A stretch of DNA of 64,000 nucleotides from contig NZ_CP117866.1 in assembly GCF_028736035.1 (NCBI RefSeq), positions 3,100,001 through 3,164,000 of the forward strand, written 5' to 3'. The notes under the pieces are model-generated. The model was not told the origin of the DNA and did no database searches. It worked only from the letters and a program-made list of their open reading frames with translations. Shown in pieces: positions 25,446-35,548 of the stretch (its first letter is position 1; each line of letters opens with the position of its first letter). The position numbers were made by a program, and so were the translations under genes. This DNA comes from Streptomyces sp. T12 (lineage in GTDB: Bacteria; Actinomycetota; Actinomycetes; Streptomycetales; Streptomycetaceae).

Positions 25446-25480
25446 CGACCAGCGGGGGGACGGTCGACAACCAGCGGCCG

Positions 25481-25543
25481 GCGGCTAACGGTCGGCGGCC
25501 AGCGGCTAACGGTCGGCGGCCGGCGGCTATCGGTCGGCGGCCG
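25481..25543. repeat. Three 21-bp tandem units spanning the stop codon of the ATP-grasp gene
   Basis: Units at 25481-25501, 25502-25522 and 25523-25543 differ by one or two bases (GCGGCTAACGGTCGGCGGCC core). On the minus strand each unit spells Ala-Ala-Asp-Arg-stop, so the last codons and the stop of the ATP-grasp gene are repeated downstream in the same frame. Confidence 0.85.
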
Positions 25544-26405
25544 CCGCCAGGATCGCCTCCACCACCCTCGGCACCGACCCGGGGTGCAGTGTCAGGAAGA
25601 GGCTCGGCTCGACGAGTTCCAGCTCCATCACCCGGGGCTGCCCCTCCTCCCCGTCGACGAGGTCCACGCGCGCGTACAGCAGCTCGGGCGCGTTCGGTAC
25701 GGCGGCCAGGGCGCGCTCGGCGACGTCGAGTTCGGCCGGGGTCGGGGTCCAGGGCTCGAGTCCGGGGTGGGCGACCTTGCGCTGGTCGTAGGGCGTGCCG
25801 GGCGTGAGGATGGCGCCCTTGCGGCTGGCGTGCAGCAGCCGGCCGCCGTAGAACTGCAGGGCCCGTTCCCCGCTGACGTCGATGCCCCGCACATACGGCT
25901 GCACCATCGCGGTGAACCCCTCCGCGTGCATCCGCGCGAGCTGCCGTACGGCCGTGTCGTGCTCGTCGGGCCGGTACCGGGCGGCGAACCGCGCGCCCGC
26001 GCCAGAGGTGGGCTTGACGACGTACTCGTGGTCGACGGGGAGGTCGTCGACATCGTCACCGGGGGCGAGGTAGCGGGTGGGCACGACCGGCACCCCGGCC
26101 TCGGCGAGATCGCCGAGGTACCGCTTGTCGGCGTTCCAGCGCACCACGTCGGCCGGATTCGCGAGCCGGGTCACCTTGCCGCACCCCTGCGCCCACTGCA
26201 CGAACTCCGCCGCCCGCCAGCTGTAGTCCCAGGTCGAGCGGATCACGGCGAGGTCGTACCCGCCCCAGTCGGCCTGCTCGTCGTCCCAGGCCACGGAGTC
26301 CGTCTCGGCCCCGGCGTCCCGCAGCGCGCGCACCAGCACGGGGAGGTCGCTGTCGACGGCGATCTCGGGGCCGGGGCGGCAGGTGACGAGGGCTATGCGG
26401 GGCAC
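25527..26405 (-). CDS. ATP-grasp domain protein
   Basis: 292 aa. It opens with a Rossmann-like strand (RIALVTCRPGPEIAVDSDLPVLVRAL) and the substrate segment WDDEQADWGGYDLAVIRSTWDYSW. ATP-grasp core pieces follow: HEYVVKPTSGAGARFAARY, AMVQPYVRGIDVSGERALQFYGG, and LLYARVDLVDGEEGQPRVMELELVEPSLFL, whose Glu and Asp would bind Mg. Enzymes of this group join a carboxylate to an amine or thiol through acyl phosphate. The GTG start has AAGGAG 6 nt upstream. It is not adjacent to an obvious RiPP precursor, so the substrate is unknown. Confidence 0.87.
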   Translation of the reverse strand: MPRIALVTCRPGPEIAVDSDLPVLVRALRDAGAETDSVAWDDEQADWGGYDLAVIRSTWDYSWRAAEFVQWAQGCGKVTRLANPADVVRWNADKRYLGDLAEAGVPVVPTRYLAPGDDVDDLPVDHEYVVKPTSGAGARFAARYRPDEHDTAVRQLARMHAEGFTAMVQPYVRGIDVSGERALQFYGGRLLHASRKGAILTPGTPYDQRKVAHPGLEPWTPTPAELDVAERALAAVPNAPELLYARVDLVDGEEGQPRVMELELVEPSLFLTLHPGSVPRVVEAILAAAADR

Positions 26406-26573
26406 GGCGGGCTCCTTCGGGCGAATCGGTCGGGCGGATCGCAGGCTAACAACCACTCTCGCAACCGAAACAGCCAGCTTGACCTTCACCTTCGGGGAAG
26501 CCACAGCATCGGAGCGAGGAACCGGAAGGGATGAAGGGATTCGGGAAATGACCAGGACGGGATCGGGATCGGG

Positions 26574-27665
<1,092 letters not shown>

Positions 27666-28427
27666 GGAACGAGGGTGATACAAGGGCCGCGGTATCCCTG
27701 AGCCTTGCCGGAGGCTTCTAGGAGTCGGCGGCTGCCCTGCCCGCAAGAAGCAGTGCCAGGGGGCCACCCTGCTGCCAGGACCGCTGCCGCGAGCATATTG
27801 AGGGCTGGTGCCGAGTGCTGCCGGTTGCTGGGGTTGCCGAGTCGCTCACGACCGTCTACGGGCGCCGACTCCCGCTATACAGGCGACCGATTCGGCTGGG
27901 CCACTTCAGGACTTTCGACAGATCATGGGTCTTCATGCTGTTTCTTGACGAGAACGGCAGCTCGCTGGTGGCGTGCACCGGCGTCCGGTGAACCCAACCG
28001 GACAGGGCACAACCAGACACCTGCTAACTCGCACAGCCAACGCTTTCCAATTTCATCTCGAGGGCGGGGAGGGGCGAGGGCGTCCTGACCTGGGTGAATG
28101 ACACCAAAACTGAGACCAGGGATCTGTCGCGGGCTACGCCGGACCGAGTGGTGATAGAGCCTTGCACGTCCAGGTCGTCGGCCCCGATGCATTCCAGTCA
28201 TGCTGCATCAGCGGGGCAAGGGATGACAGCACTCCCTGCACACTGCGCCTGAAACCACGTATGACACACCCACAGGGCAGGGCGCGGATGAACTCGTTTG
28301 CCTTCTGAGTGGCGGGTACAAGCCAACCTTCATAACTGGCATGGCCTCGCCATGATCCGCTGTATAACGTTCAACTCGTTGATCTTGCGACCAGTGCAAG
28401 AAGACCGAATCAACGAGGGGGATAAAA
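27666..28427. other. 762-bp stretch without a convincing gene
   Basis: No open frame here has normal Streptomyces codon bias along its length. At 27902-27991 one frame reads HFRTFDRSWVFMLFLDEN then SSLVACTGVR and stops, which looks protein-like but has no start. It may be the remnant of a lost gene. Nothing else is recognisable apart from the promoter expected before 28428. Confidence 0.4.
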
Positions 28428-28820
28428 GTGCTGATGAAGAAGCTGGCCGTCGGCGCCATAACGGGTGTCGTCGTCATGACGGGAACGAGTGCCTACGCCT
28501 TCGGGTCCAAGAGCACGCAGTTGTCGAACGGCGTCCTGAGCGTCGCCGCCGACGACGGGTGTCAGGTGAGCGGCAACTGCTCCCTGTTCTACTCGGCCAC
28601 GACGTACAAGAAGACAGGTGGCAGCAAGGTGACAGTCCAGCTCGCTCTGGACACGTCAAACGAGCTCTTCAAGGACTCGGCGAAGTCAGTCTCCAAGGGC
28701 CAGACGGTGAAGCACAACTGGGGAGGCCTGAGGAAGTCCAGGGTCCAGGACTGCAGCGTCGTCGGCTACATGGAGGCCGATACCGGCCAGTACTACACCC
28801 CGCCCGTCAGCGTCTGTTAG
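28428..28820 (+). CDS. Small secreted protein, unknown function
   Basis: 130 aa with a signal peptide (MLMKKLAVGAITGVVVMTG, cleavage after AYA near residue 24). The mature part has four Cys (DDGCQVSGNCS, QDCSVV and the C-terminal VC), probably two disulfides, and repeated polar beta-type segments. The GTG start is supported by GAGGGGG 6 nt upstream. A perfect 14-bp hairpin follows the stop by 12 bp. The family is not recognised; Streptomyces secrete many such small Cys-containing proteins. Confidence 0.72.
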   Translation: MLMKKLAVGAITGVVVMTGTSAYAFGSKSTQLSNGVLSVAADDGCQVSGNCSLFYSATTYKKTGGSKVTVQLALDTSNELFKDSAKSVSKGQTVKHNWGGLRKSRVQDCSVVGYMEADTGQYYTPPVSVC

Positions 28821-28831
28821 CCGACCGTGAT

Positions 28832-28866
28832 GATGCCTGGGGCGCATGACCAGCGCCCCAGGCATC
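28832..28866 (+). terminator. Strong transcription terminator hairpin
   Basis: GATGCCTGGGGCGC pairs perfectly with GCGCCCCAGGCATC (14 bp) around a 7-nt loop, 12 bp after the secreted-protein stop and just before the VanZ gene. Confidence 0.85.
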
Positions 28867-28887
28867 GTGTCTTGAAGGCCATTCCTC

Positions 28888-30150
28888 GTGATTGAAGCGT
28901 CCATCGCGGCCGTACCCGGCCTGATCGTCTCCTTCCTGATTCTCGCTGTCGTGCTCGCGCTGCCCACGGCGCTGGTGGCAAAGGCCCGCAACAAGCCCTG
29001 GCCTTTGAGAACGGCCTTCGCCGTCTACCTGGCCGGCATCCTCGCGGTGACGCTGCTCCCCGGCGACGCCGGCCTTGAGTCGTGGCAGTGCGACACCGGA
29101 GCACCCACGCATCTGTTGACCTCGGCCAGTTCCCTGCTGAACATCGCCCTCTTCGCACCGGCTGCGTTCCTGGCCGTCCAACTGTTCAGGCGCCCGATCA
29201 CCGTCGCGGCAGGGGGCGGGTGCGTGAGCGCGATGGTAGAGCTGACGCAATCGGGGGCCAGCATCGGCCGTTCGTGCAGCGTCAGCGATCTCGCGGCGAA
29301 CACGGCAGGGGCCTTAGTCGGTGTTCTGGCCGGAGCCGTTTGGCTCTACCGGCGGCGCGTGCCTCCACGCCGACCCATGCGCGACCTCGTCTGGGGCGCC
29401 GTCCTTGCTGTTGTCGGCGCAATGGCGGTGACGGCAATCTTCGACAGCCGCATCACCCCCGTGGACCTCGTCGCCCAGGACGACCGCAGACGCAGCCTTG
29501 CCGAGTCCTCCGACCAGGCCGAGGAGTGGATCGCTGCCGCGGCCAAGGGCATTTACGGCAGCGACACCGAGGTCACGGGATCCGTTACGCAGAAGAGCGG
29601 AGACCGGCTGAAGATCACCGCAGAGACGAACCGCGGCAGCATTTCAGGCTGGTGGCCCGACAAGGATCTGGTCGGTGCGTGGTCGTCGAACACGCGTGGC
29701 GACGAAGGACCCCTCAGCGAAACCGAAGTCGCGAAGGCAGCCGACAAGTTCGCGCGTCAGTGGTTTCCGAAGAGTGTCGCCGGAAGCAAGCAGAAGATCC
29801 GCTCCATCGGAGACGGCCCCACCCGGGCCTACACCGTGCTCTACCGGCGTTATGCGGATGGTGTGATGATGCCGATGCGCCTCGACCTCACCATCACCAC
29901 CACCGCACGGGTCATCGGATTCTCCGCCACGCCGTCGGACGATCCTGCCCTGCCGCGGGTAACTGTCGGTGAGGCCAAGGCAAGGGACCTGGCACACAAC
30001 GAGACCGGCCTGCCGACCGACAAGTCCGTCCTCCTCGCCCAACGGGTCGCAGGTACCTGGCGGCCAGTCTGGATCGTCGGAAGCGGCAGACAAGACATCA
30101 CCATCGACGCCGCCAACGGCAGGATCGTTCCCAGCGCACCGTCACCCTGA
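28888..30150 (+). CDS. VanZ-family membrane protein with long extracellular tail
   Basis: 420 aa. The N-terminal 180 residues hold five hydrophobic segments in VanZ arrangement, including YLAGILAVTLLPGD, SLLNIALFAPAAFLAVQLF, and CVSAMVELTQSG-ASIGRSCSVSDLAANTAGALVG, the conserved Glu...Asp-Asn core. VanZ proteins give low teicoplanin resistance, but most family members have other or unknown roles. The remaining 230 residues form a soluble domain with RQWFPKSVAGSKQKIR and TRAYTVLYRRY, an unusual addition for VanZ. The GTG start lies 22 bp after the terminator. Confidence 0.78.
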   Translation: MIEASIAAVPGLIVSFLILAVVLALPTALVAKARNKPWPLRTAFAVYLAGILAVTLLPGDAGLESWQCDTGAPTHLLTSASSLLNIALFAPAAFLAVQLFRRPITVAAGGGCVSAMVELTQSGASIGRSCSVSDLAANTAGALVGVLAGAVWLYRRRVPPRRPMRDLVWGAVLAVVGAMAVTAIFDSRITPVDLVAQDDRRRSLAESSDQAEEWIAAAAKGIYGSDTEVTGSVTQKSGDRLKITAETNRGSISGWWPDKDLVGAWSSNTRGDEGPLSETEVAKAADKFARQWFPKSVAGSKQKIRSIGDGPTRAYTVLYRRYADGVMMPMRLDLTITTTARVIGFSATPSDDPALPRVTVGEAKARDLAHNETGLPTDKSVLLAQRVAGTWRPVWIVGSGRQDITIDAANGRIVPSAPSP

Positions 30151-30486
30151 CCCGGATCGAGTCCTCTCGGGGTCGCACGCGCGGGTGCGGGGGCCGCTGG
30201 AGGACGACTTGCATTGCCGCAGCGCCCGCCGCCAACGACGTGCTTCTCGCCCATGTGAGTCTCCCTAGCGGCTCGAAGTCGACTCACAGGCCAGTGACGG
30301 CCGACCCGGTGAGCGATTGGGCAAGACTCTCCGTTGTGAATGAGGGGCGCGAAGGTGATCGCGCGGGCGGCGTAGGAAGGGGATAGGCGGCTGAGGGGAA
30401 CGCGACCGTGCGTCTGGCCCCAGGCTGACGGTCTCGGATGAAGATCGTCGGATAGGGGGCCGTTCTCGTAGCCCAGAAACCACGAG
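30151..30486. other. Intergenic, no gene recognised
   Basis: About 336 bp between the VanZ gene and the hairpin beside the tRNA fragment. Open frames here show no coding bias or family motif. This is the presumed chromosomal side of the attachment scar. Confidence 0.4.
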
Positions 30487-30512
30487 GCTCCGAACACACT
30501 GCGGTTCGGAGC
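30487..30512 (-). terminator. Hairpin downstream of the tRNA-Ser fragment
   Basis: GCTCCGAAC pairs perfectly with GTTCGGAGC (9 bp) around an 8-nt loop. It lies 21 bp past the 3' end of the tRNA fragment on the minus strand, where a tRNA terminator would be. Its presence argues that this side is the original chromosomal flank. Confidence 0.7.
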
Positions 30513-30533
30513 ATCGTTTCGCCTGGTCAGCCG

Positions 30534-30589
30534 TGGCGGAGGATACGAGATTCGAACTTGTGAGGGGTTGCCCCCAACACGCTTTCCAA
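30534..30589 (-). other. tRNA-Ser(GGA) 3' fragment, candidate attachment site (attL/attR)
   Basis: On the minus strand the 56 bp run from the anticodon loop (TTGGAAA, anticodon GGA) through the long variable arm (TTGGGGGCAACCCC) and T arm to the encoded CCA. The 5' half of the tRNA is absent. The T stem has one A-C mismatch, suggesting decay. Site-specific integrases of actinobacterial elements often use tRNA 3' ends and leave such a partial copy at one border. The tRNA sense strand points left, so the inserted DNA should lie to the right. Confidence 0.75.
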
Positions 30590-31067
30590 CTGTCCGCGTG
30601 GCCGTACGGGGGCGTTCGTAGGGGTTCAGTCGGCAGGTCAGAGGGGGCGCATGTACGGCAGCGAACGGTGGCAGTCGTCAGCGCACTGGACAAAACCAGG
30701 ACAACTAGCGGCTCGCAGGCAAGACTGAGCCGGCAGATTTGCAGCGGGCTCCATCCACCTCAACCTGCATGTTAGCTTCCGCCTGCCGTCGGCGGGGGCA
30801 CCTGGGGAATGCGCTTCGTCGTGGCCCTGAATCTCCACCAGTCGCCTGCATCGATCCGGTGCTGACGTTTCCGGCCGGAGTGTCGAGAACGAGGCTGTCG
30901 GGTTCCGCCCGCACCCCAGCGCGACGGGGTACGCACGCTGCTGGCCCTCGCCAAACCCGCTGGAGCCTCATGTTGAGCTTCACTGCACCAGGAATCAGCT
31001 CGATCCTGGCGTGCCCAAAAACTGGAACCCGCACCCTGGCAACCCACAGGCAGTGCATAATCCGTCC
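30590..31067. other. Intergenic stretch at the island border
   Basis: About 478 bp with several short overlapping frames, none with a family motif or codon bias. It would hold the promoter of the NACHT gene. I see no integrase or excisionase. Confidence 0.4.
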
Positions 31068-34000
31068 ATGAAGTTTGACCTCTACCAACCGGGCCCGCGT
31101 CAGTTCGAGAACCTCGTTCAATCCATCGCCGTTGCGGAACTCGGGCCGCACGTTTCAGTATTTGGGGCGGGGCCAGACGGTGGGAGGGAAGCTACATTCG
31201 ACAGCCTCAAAGTGTCGCCAACCGGCGCGACAGCGTGGGAGGGCTATGGAATTCTCCAGGTGAAGCACAAGGAGACGCCCGCCTCTCCCGCAGACGAAGC
31301 AAAGTGGTTGATCTCGGAAATCCGTAAAGAGTTCAAGGAATGGCGCGAGTCGTCAAAACGCAGGCCCAAACCGAAATACGTCATCTTTGCATCAAACGTT
31401 TCACTCTCTGCGGTACCCGGAACGGGTGGATTCGATCGAGTGCAGGAGGTAATGCAGGAAGAGTGTGGCAGACTAAACGTCGAAGATTGGATAATTTGGC
31501 ACGCGGAGAATGTTAATAGATTTCTTGAGATTCATGATGGAATCCGCAAGTCGTACGCGGCATGGATTCTCCCTGGCGACATTCTGGCTTCCATCTATGA
31601 AGAACAAGAAAAGCGCAAGCGTGAAGTCGTGTCCGCCATCAAGTCGTTTTTGTCGAGAGAAATCCTTCGGGAGAGGTTTGCAAATTTGGATCAGGCTGGC
31701 TCTGCGGACGACCGGACAATTCCTCTAGCGGACGTTTTTGTCGATCTCCCTATCAGCCTCTCGGACGGCTTTCAAGCCAACGAAGAGGCTAAATGTCTGG
31801 AAACACTGATTGCGGTGTGCGACACTGTTAATCGCCCGGACGAAAGGGGCAGCGAAAACCTGATTCACCAATCTAATAGGTTTGTTCTAGTTGGCGGCCC
31901 AGGGCAAGGCAAAAGCACTGTAAGTCAGCTTATGTGTCAGCTCTATCGCGCCCATCTGGTTAGAGAGACGGAACTGTACGCGCGAAACACAGAGTTGCGG
32001 GCTGCCGTGAATAGAATCACGGCTCTGGCGAGCCGTGAATCACTTTCCCCGCGCGCTCGTCGATGGCCATTTAAGATTCCCCTAACTAGTCTGGCGGACG
32101 GGATCGCCAAGGGAAGCTTTAGAAGCATTCTTGAATACGTCTCCCAAAGGATATCCGCGGTAAGTGCCGTCAACGTTGAGGCAAGTGATCTGCGGGAATG
32201 GCTAGCCGATTTCCCATGGCTGCTCATCCTTGACGGTCTGGATGAGGTGCCAGGATCGAGCAACCGAGACGACGTGCTTAACTGCATCAACGACTTTTTG
32301 CTTGACGCCGACGAGGTGAATGCAGATCTAGTTGTTGTGGCCACTACTCGGCCGCAAGGATATGCGGACGAGTTCTCTCCGAAGCACTACCGGCACTATT
32401 CTCTGCTGCCACTTGACCAAGAAAACGCTCTTACGTACGGGCAGAAGCTGGCTCAAGCCAGATACGGTTCGGCTGCCGATGACAAGGTGCAGCGGTTGAT
32501 GGACCGTCTAGAGCAGGCAGCCGCAGAAGACTCAACAGCGCATTTGATGACAACACCTCTCCAGGTCACCATCATGGCTGTGTTGCTCGACAGAATGGGG
32601 AAGGCTCCAAAAGATAGATACACCCTCTTCGCTGACTATTATCGAGTCATTTATGAGCGCGAGCTAGAAAAAGAGGGGCCGTCCAGTAACCTGCTGCGAG
32701 ACAGGCGAACCGATATCAACGCAATTCACGCTGATATCGGGTTGCTCCTACAGACCAAGAGCGAAAGGAGCGGCGACACAGCATCACGTCTTACAATTGC
32801 AGAGCTCAATGTGATTATCGCTGCCCGACTCGAGGGCGAAGGATTCAAAGGCGACGCGCTAAAATCATTGACAGCGTCGATCAGCCGAGCTGCGACCGAT
32901 CGTCTTGTCTTCCTCGTACCATCACGTATTGATGAGGTGAGTTTTGAGATTCGGTCGCTACAGGAGTTCTGGGCCGCCCATGCAATCATGAACTGCCGTG
33001 AGGCCGAAATCCCGGAACGCCTTAGGGCAATGTCGGTGAGCGCCCATTGGCGCAATGTGCTGCTCTTCGCGCTCGGTAACATTTTCGAGAATCGGAAGCC
33101 GTTGCGCGACGCGGTCATTACTCTTGTTGCCGAACTCAATTCCGCCTCGACCCAGTATGGCAACCTGCAACGTCGCGTCCTAACCGGTTCTCGCCTGGCT
33201 GTCGAGATCCTCAGAGACGGCATGGTGCGAGCGCCCCGTTACGAGTCTATGCTGCTGGAAGAGGCACTTAAGGTTCTCCAGCTTCCGCCTTGTATCCACG
33301 TCTCCCTTCTGGCCGCATCAATCAGCCCCGACGGAATGGAGATAGCTCGGGACTTCTTGCAGTCAGAGTTGCCCAAAGATGGCATTCCTGGTGCATCTGT
33401 TCTCATTTTTCTTGGTGTCCGTGCTGCTCATGAAGATCGCTGGGCCACTGACGTGCTCCGTACCATCTACAGAAAGAGCAGCTCGGAAGATCGCCAGGAG
33501 CTTATGGCTACTGCAAGCGATTCCGAGAACTTGACGCTCACTTCGTGGGCCATGCCAAGCATGACTGATCCAGGTAATACGATTCGTGCCGCTCGATCGA
33601 TGCGATTGACATCGACGCACAGGCGCACGACGAATCCCAAGCGGGTTCGACGCGATCTGCCTTCCCCGCTCGGACCCTTCGCCTTCCCAGAGTGGGCATC
33701 TCCCATTTCCCAAACTCTTTTTGGTCCGTCGACTGCTCGTCCGGCATATAGGTTGAAGTTCGATACTCCACGGCTAAGCATGCAGATCATGGTCAACCAA
33801 TGCCATACGGCTAATCCCCGGATCCGGGATGCGATTGATTCAGGCTTTCCGAGGGAGCACTGGCTCTCTAAGATCTATCTATTTTCGATTAATCCGAACA
33901 AGAATACCTTGGCTGACGTCGTACGCATTGAGGGGCCTGATCTAGATGAGTACGAAGCTTGTGCACATCGTTTCCCTTGGATCATCCTGTATGCCCTTCG

Positions 34001-34973
34001 GGTTCGTGAAGAGTTCGGCGATGAAGCGGCTCAGATGATCGAGTCCGGATACCTTGGAGACCTTGAGGACTGGAACGCAGTTGAAGACTCCTGGGATACT
34101 GAAGACTTTAACACGCTAGCTGAATCAAACTTTAGATCGTGGCGAGAGAATGGAGAGCCTTTCTTTCCCTTCGCGGCGTCAAACTTCTCCATTATGACCC
34201 ACGAGCCTGGTGCCTGGGATTCGAGCGACATCTATCTGCTGGTCGACATTATGGAGACCATCGAGGACCAGCACCCGCGTTGGAGAATGGCAAACCTGAT
34301 ATTTAACGTGCCGACACGACATAGCGCTCGCCACTCCAAATTTGCCATGCCTAAGCCGTTGTTCGAGAGGATTCTCAGCTCTATCTCCGGTAAGCCTATT
34401 TACTTGGCCTGGTTGGATGAACTAGAAATCGACGAAAGTTGGGTCGACGCCCTAAACGCTCTCGGCGTAAACGTACGGCCTGGGTACGCCTGGAGCCCGC
34501 GGCTACCGGACTTCGTGGTAAACAACTGGGTCCGAGACTTTAGTCAGGTGGGTCTCGGCCGCATCACCATGTCGATGGGTGGCTTTACGCCCGCTCACCG
34601 CCGGAACGCCGTCCTCATGAAAGCTGAGTGGGAAAGGACTAAGTCTGATACTGGCGTAGATCTCATCAGGAAATTCTTAGTTGCTCTGGCTGTTGTGGCC
34701 TCAGAACCGCCTCACGAACGGGATGATAGAGATCTGCTGCTAAAGGTCCTAACTCAAGGGATTTTGGCAAAAGAACTCTCACTTCATCATGTATTCGGCC
34801 TGATGAAAAACGGAGACGAGCCAAGCGACTACACCTTCCTTGTTGAGCTCTTTGACTCGACTAGGCATTTGTTGAGCCCAGACGAACTTCGTTTTGTGTA
34901 CGAGTATCTCCTGAGCTACCAATCGAGGCAGTGGACGGAGATTTCTTTTCACGAGATGCGTCCACTCTCATGA
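31068..34973 (+). CDS. NACHT NTPase with N-terminal PD-(D/E)xK endonuclease-like domain
   Basis: 1301 aa. The N-terminus resembles a Mrr/PD-(D/E)xK nuclease: Glu14, Asp37 in GPDGGRE, then Gln64-x-Lys66 in GILQVKHK. The NACHT module has Walker A GGPGQGKST (residues 276-284) and Walker B LLILDGLDE with Asp389 and the NACHT-type acidic pair 392-393. A winged-helix-like region (FEIRSLQEFWAAHAI) follows, then about 600 residues of helical, probably sensory sequence. STAND NTPases of this layout act as bacterial NLR-like anti-phage proteins: the C-terminus senses, the NACHT oligomerises, the nuclease attacks DNA. The gene is visibly AT-richer than its surroundings and beside a tRNA scar, so probably acquired. 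Defence function is inferred. Confidence 0.85.
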   Translation: MKFDLYQPGPRQFENLVQSIAVAELGPHVSVFGAGPDGGREATFDSLKVSPTGATAWEGYGILQVKHKETPASPADEAKWLISEIRKEFKEWRESSKRRPKPKYVIFASNVSLSAVPGTGGFDRVQEVMQEECGRLNVEDWIIWHAENVNRFLEIHDGIRKSYAAWILPGDILASIYEEQEKRKREVVSAIKSFLSREILRERFANLDQAGSADDRTIPLADVFVDLPISLSDGFQANEEAKCLETLIAVCDTVNRPDERGSENLIHQSNRFVLVGGPGQGKSTVSQLMCQLYRAHLVRETELYARNTELRAAVNRITALASRESLSPRARRWPFKIPLTSLADGIAKGSFRSILEYVSQRISAVSAVNVEASDLREWLADFPWLLILDGLDEVPGSSNRDDVLNCINDFLLDADEVNADLVVVATTRPQGYADEFSPKHYRHYSLLPLDQENALTYGQKLAQARYGSAADDKVQRLMDRLEQAAAEDSTAHLMTTPLQVTIMAVLLDRMGKAPKDRYTLFADYYRVIYERELEKEGPSSNLLRDRRTDINAIHADIGLLLQTKSERSGDTASRLTIAELNVIIAARLEGEGFKGDALKSLTASISRAATDRLVFLVPSRIDEVSFEIRSLQEFWAAHAIMNCREAEIPERLRAMSVSAHWRNVLLFALGNIFENRKPLRDAVITLVAELNSASTQYGNLQRRVLTGSRLAVEILRDGMVRAPRYESMLLEEALKVLQLPPCIHVSLLAASISPDGMEIARDFLQSELPKDGIPGASVLIFLGVRAAHEDRWATDVLRTIYRKSSSEDRQELMATASDSENLTLTSWAMPSMTDPGNTIRAARSMRLTSTHRRTTNPKRVRRDLPSPLGPFAFPEWASPISQTLFGPSTARPAYRLKFDTPRLSMQIMVNQCHTANPRIRDAIDSGFPREHWLSKIYLFSINPNKNTLADVVRIEGPDLDEYEACAHRFPWIILYALRVREEFGDEAAQMIESGYLGDLEDWNAVEDSWDTEDFNTLAESNFRSWRENGEPFFPFAASNFSIMTHEPGAWDSSDIYLLVDIMETIEDQHPRWRMANLIFNVPTRHSARHSKFAMPKPLFERILSSISGKPIYLAWLDELEIDESWVDALNALGVNVRPGYAWSPRLPDFVVNNWVRDFSQVGLGRITMSMGGFTPAHRRNAVLMKAEWERTKSDTGVDLIRKFLVALAVVASEPPHERDDRDLLLKVLTQGILAKELSLHHVFGLMKNGDEPSDYTFLVELFDSTRHLLSPDELRFVYEYLLSYQSRQWTEISFHEMRPLS

Positions 34974-34984
34974 AGAAGGAGGCT

Positions 34985-35340
34985 GCCTAGGCGATTCCAC
35001 TCATCGCGTAGTGGCCTTGTGGCGGCAGTCGCGGAGAATCTTCTAGGCCTTGCTAGCGAGTGAAGGCGTGCTCAAGACGGGCACGAGCCTGGAGGTTGGA
35101 GTGTTGTGTTTCTCCTTCTAGGCAGGCAGTTCGCTCAGGCAGTGCGGGATGACCAGGCCGGCCAGTAGCCGCCGTCAGCGATCATGGCGGTGTGGCCGAC
35201 GGCGTCCTTCGACCCAGACAATGCCCATGCCTTGCAATCGTTGCGGGTTGCCGGGCACCGGCCGACCGACCCTGGTGGTTGGTGGAGTAGCGGTAGGCCT
35301 TGCGCCGACATGGGAAGCTGGACTAAGCCCACCAAGCCCT
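34985..35340 (-). pseudogene. Decayed IS5-type transposase
   Basis: Minus-strand pieces match the C-terminal part of IS5-family DDE transposases: SGSKDAVGHTAMIADGGY, then GLVIPH and ELPA, then ARARLEHAF, KILRDCR and HYAMSGIA. The pieces lie in different frames. At least two Trp codons of the usual sequence read TAG (after ELPA and before KILRDCR). No N-terminal part or terminal inverted repeats are clear. It marks past transposition directly downstream of the NACHT gene. Confidence 0.8.
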
Positions 35341-35548
35341 AAGAAGAGAGGGAGCGTGCCGCAGGCTCAAGTCCATCGGTAACGAGAAGCTTGTCGTCGA
35401 CATGCTCGTCGGTGATTTGCAGCGGGTGGCCGAGTACCCGAAGCTCGGCTTCGCTGTCGAGCAGGACGTACCGACGGATGCGTATGGCCCATATGAGTGA
35501 CTTGTGCATGCCAGCTTCGACGGCGACTTGCCGCTCTCTGATGGCGGT
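35341..35548. other. Short remnant region
   Basis: A plus-strand frame at about 35384-35503 reads KLVVDMLVGDLQRVAEYP then KLGFAVEQDVPTDAYGPYE and stops. It has Streptomyces-like codon use but no good start upstream. It may be the tail of a gene cut by rearrangement. Confidence 0.3.

Noticed and set aside
25481..25543. Tandem repeat considered as a CRISPR array
   Set aside because: Units are directly adjacent with no spacers, and no cas genes are present anywhere in the window.
30534..30589. Calling this a functional tRNA-Ser gene
   Set aside because: The 5' half, including the acceptor 5' strand and D arm, is absent, and the T stem has a mismatch.
30265..30693. Minus-strand frame running through the tRNA-Ser fragment
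   Set aside because: It encodes nothing recognisable and overlaps the conserved tRNA sequence and its terminator.
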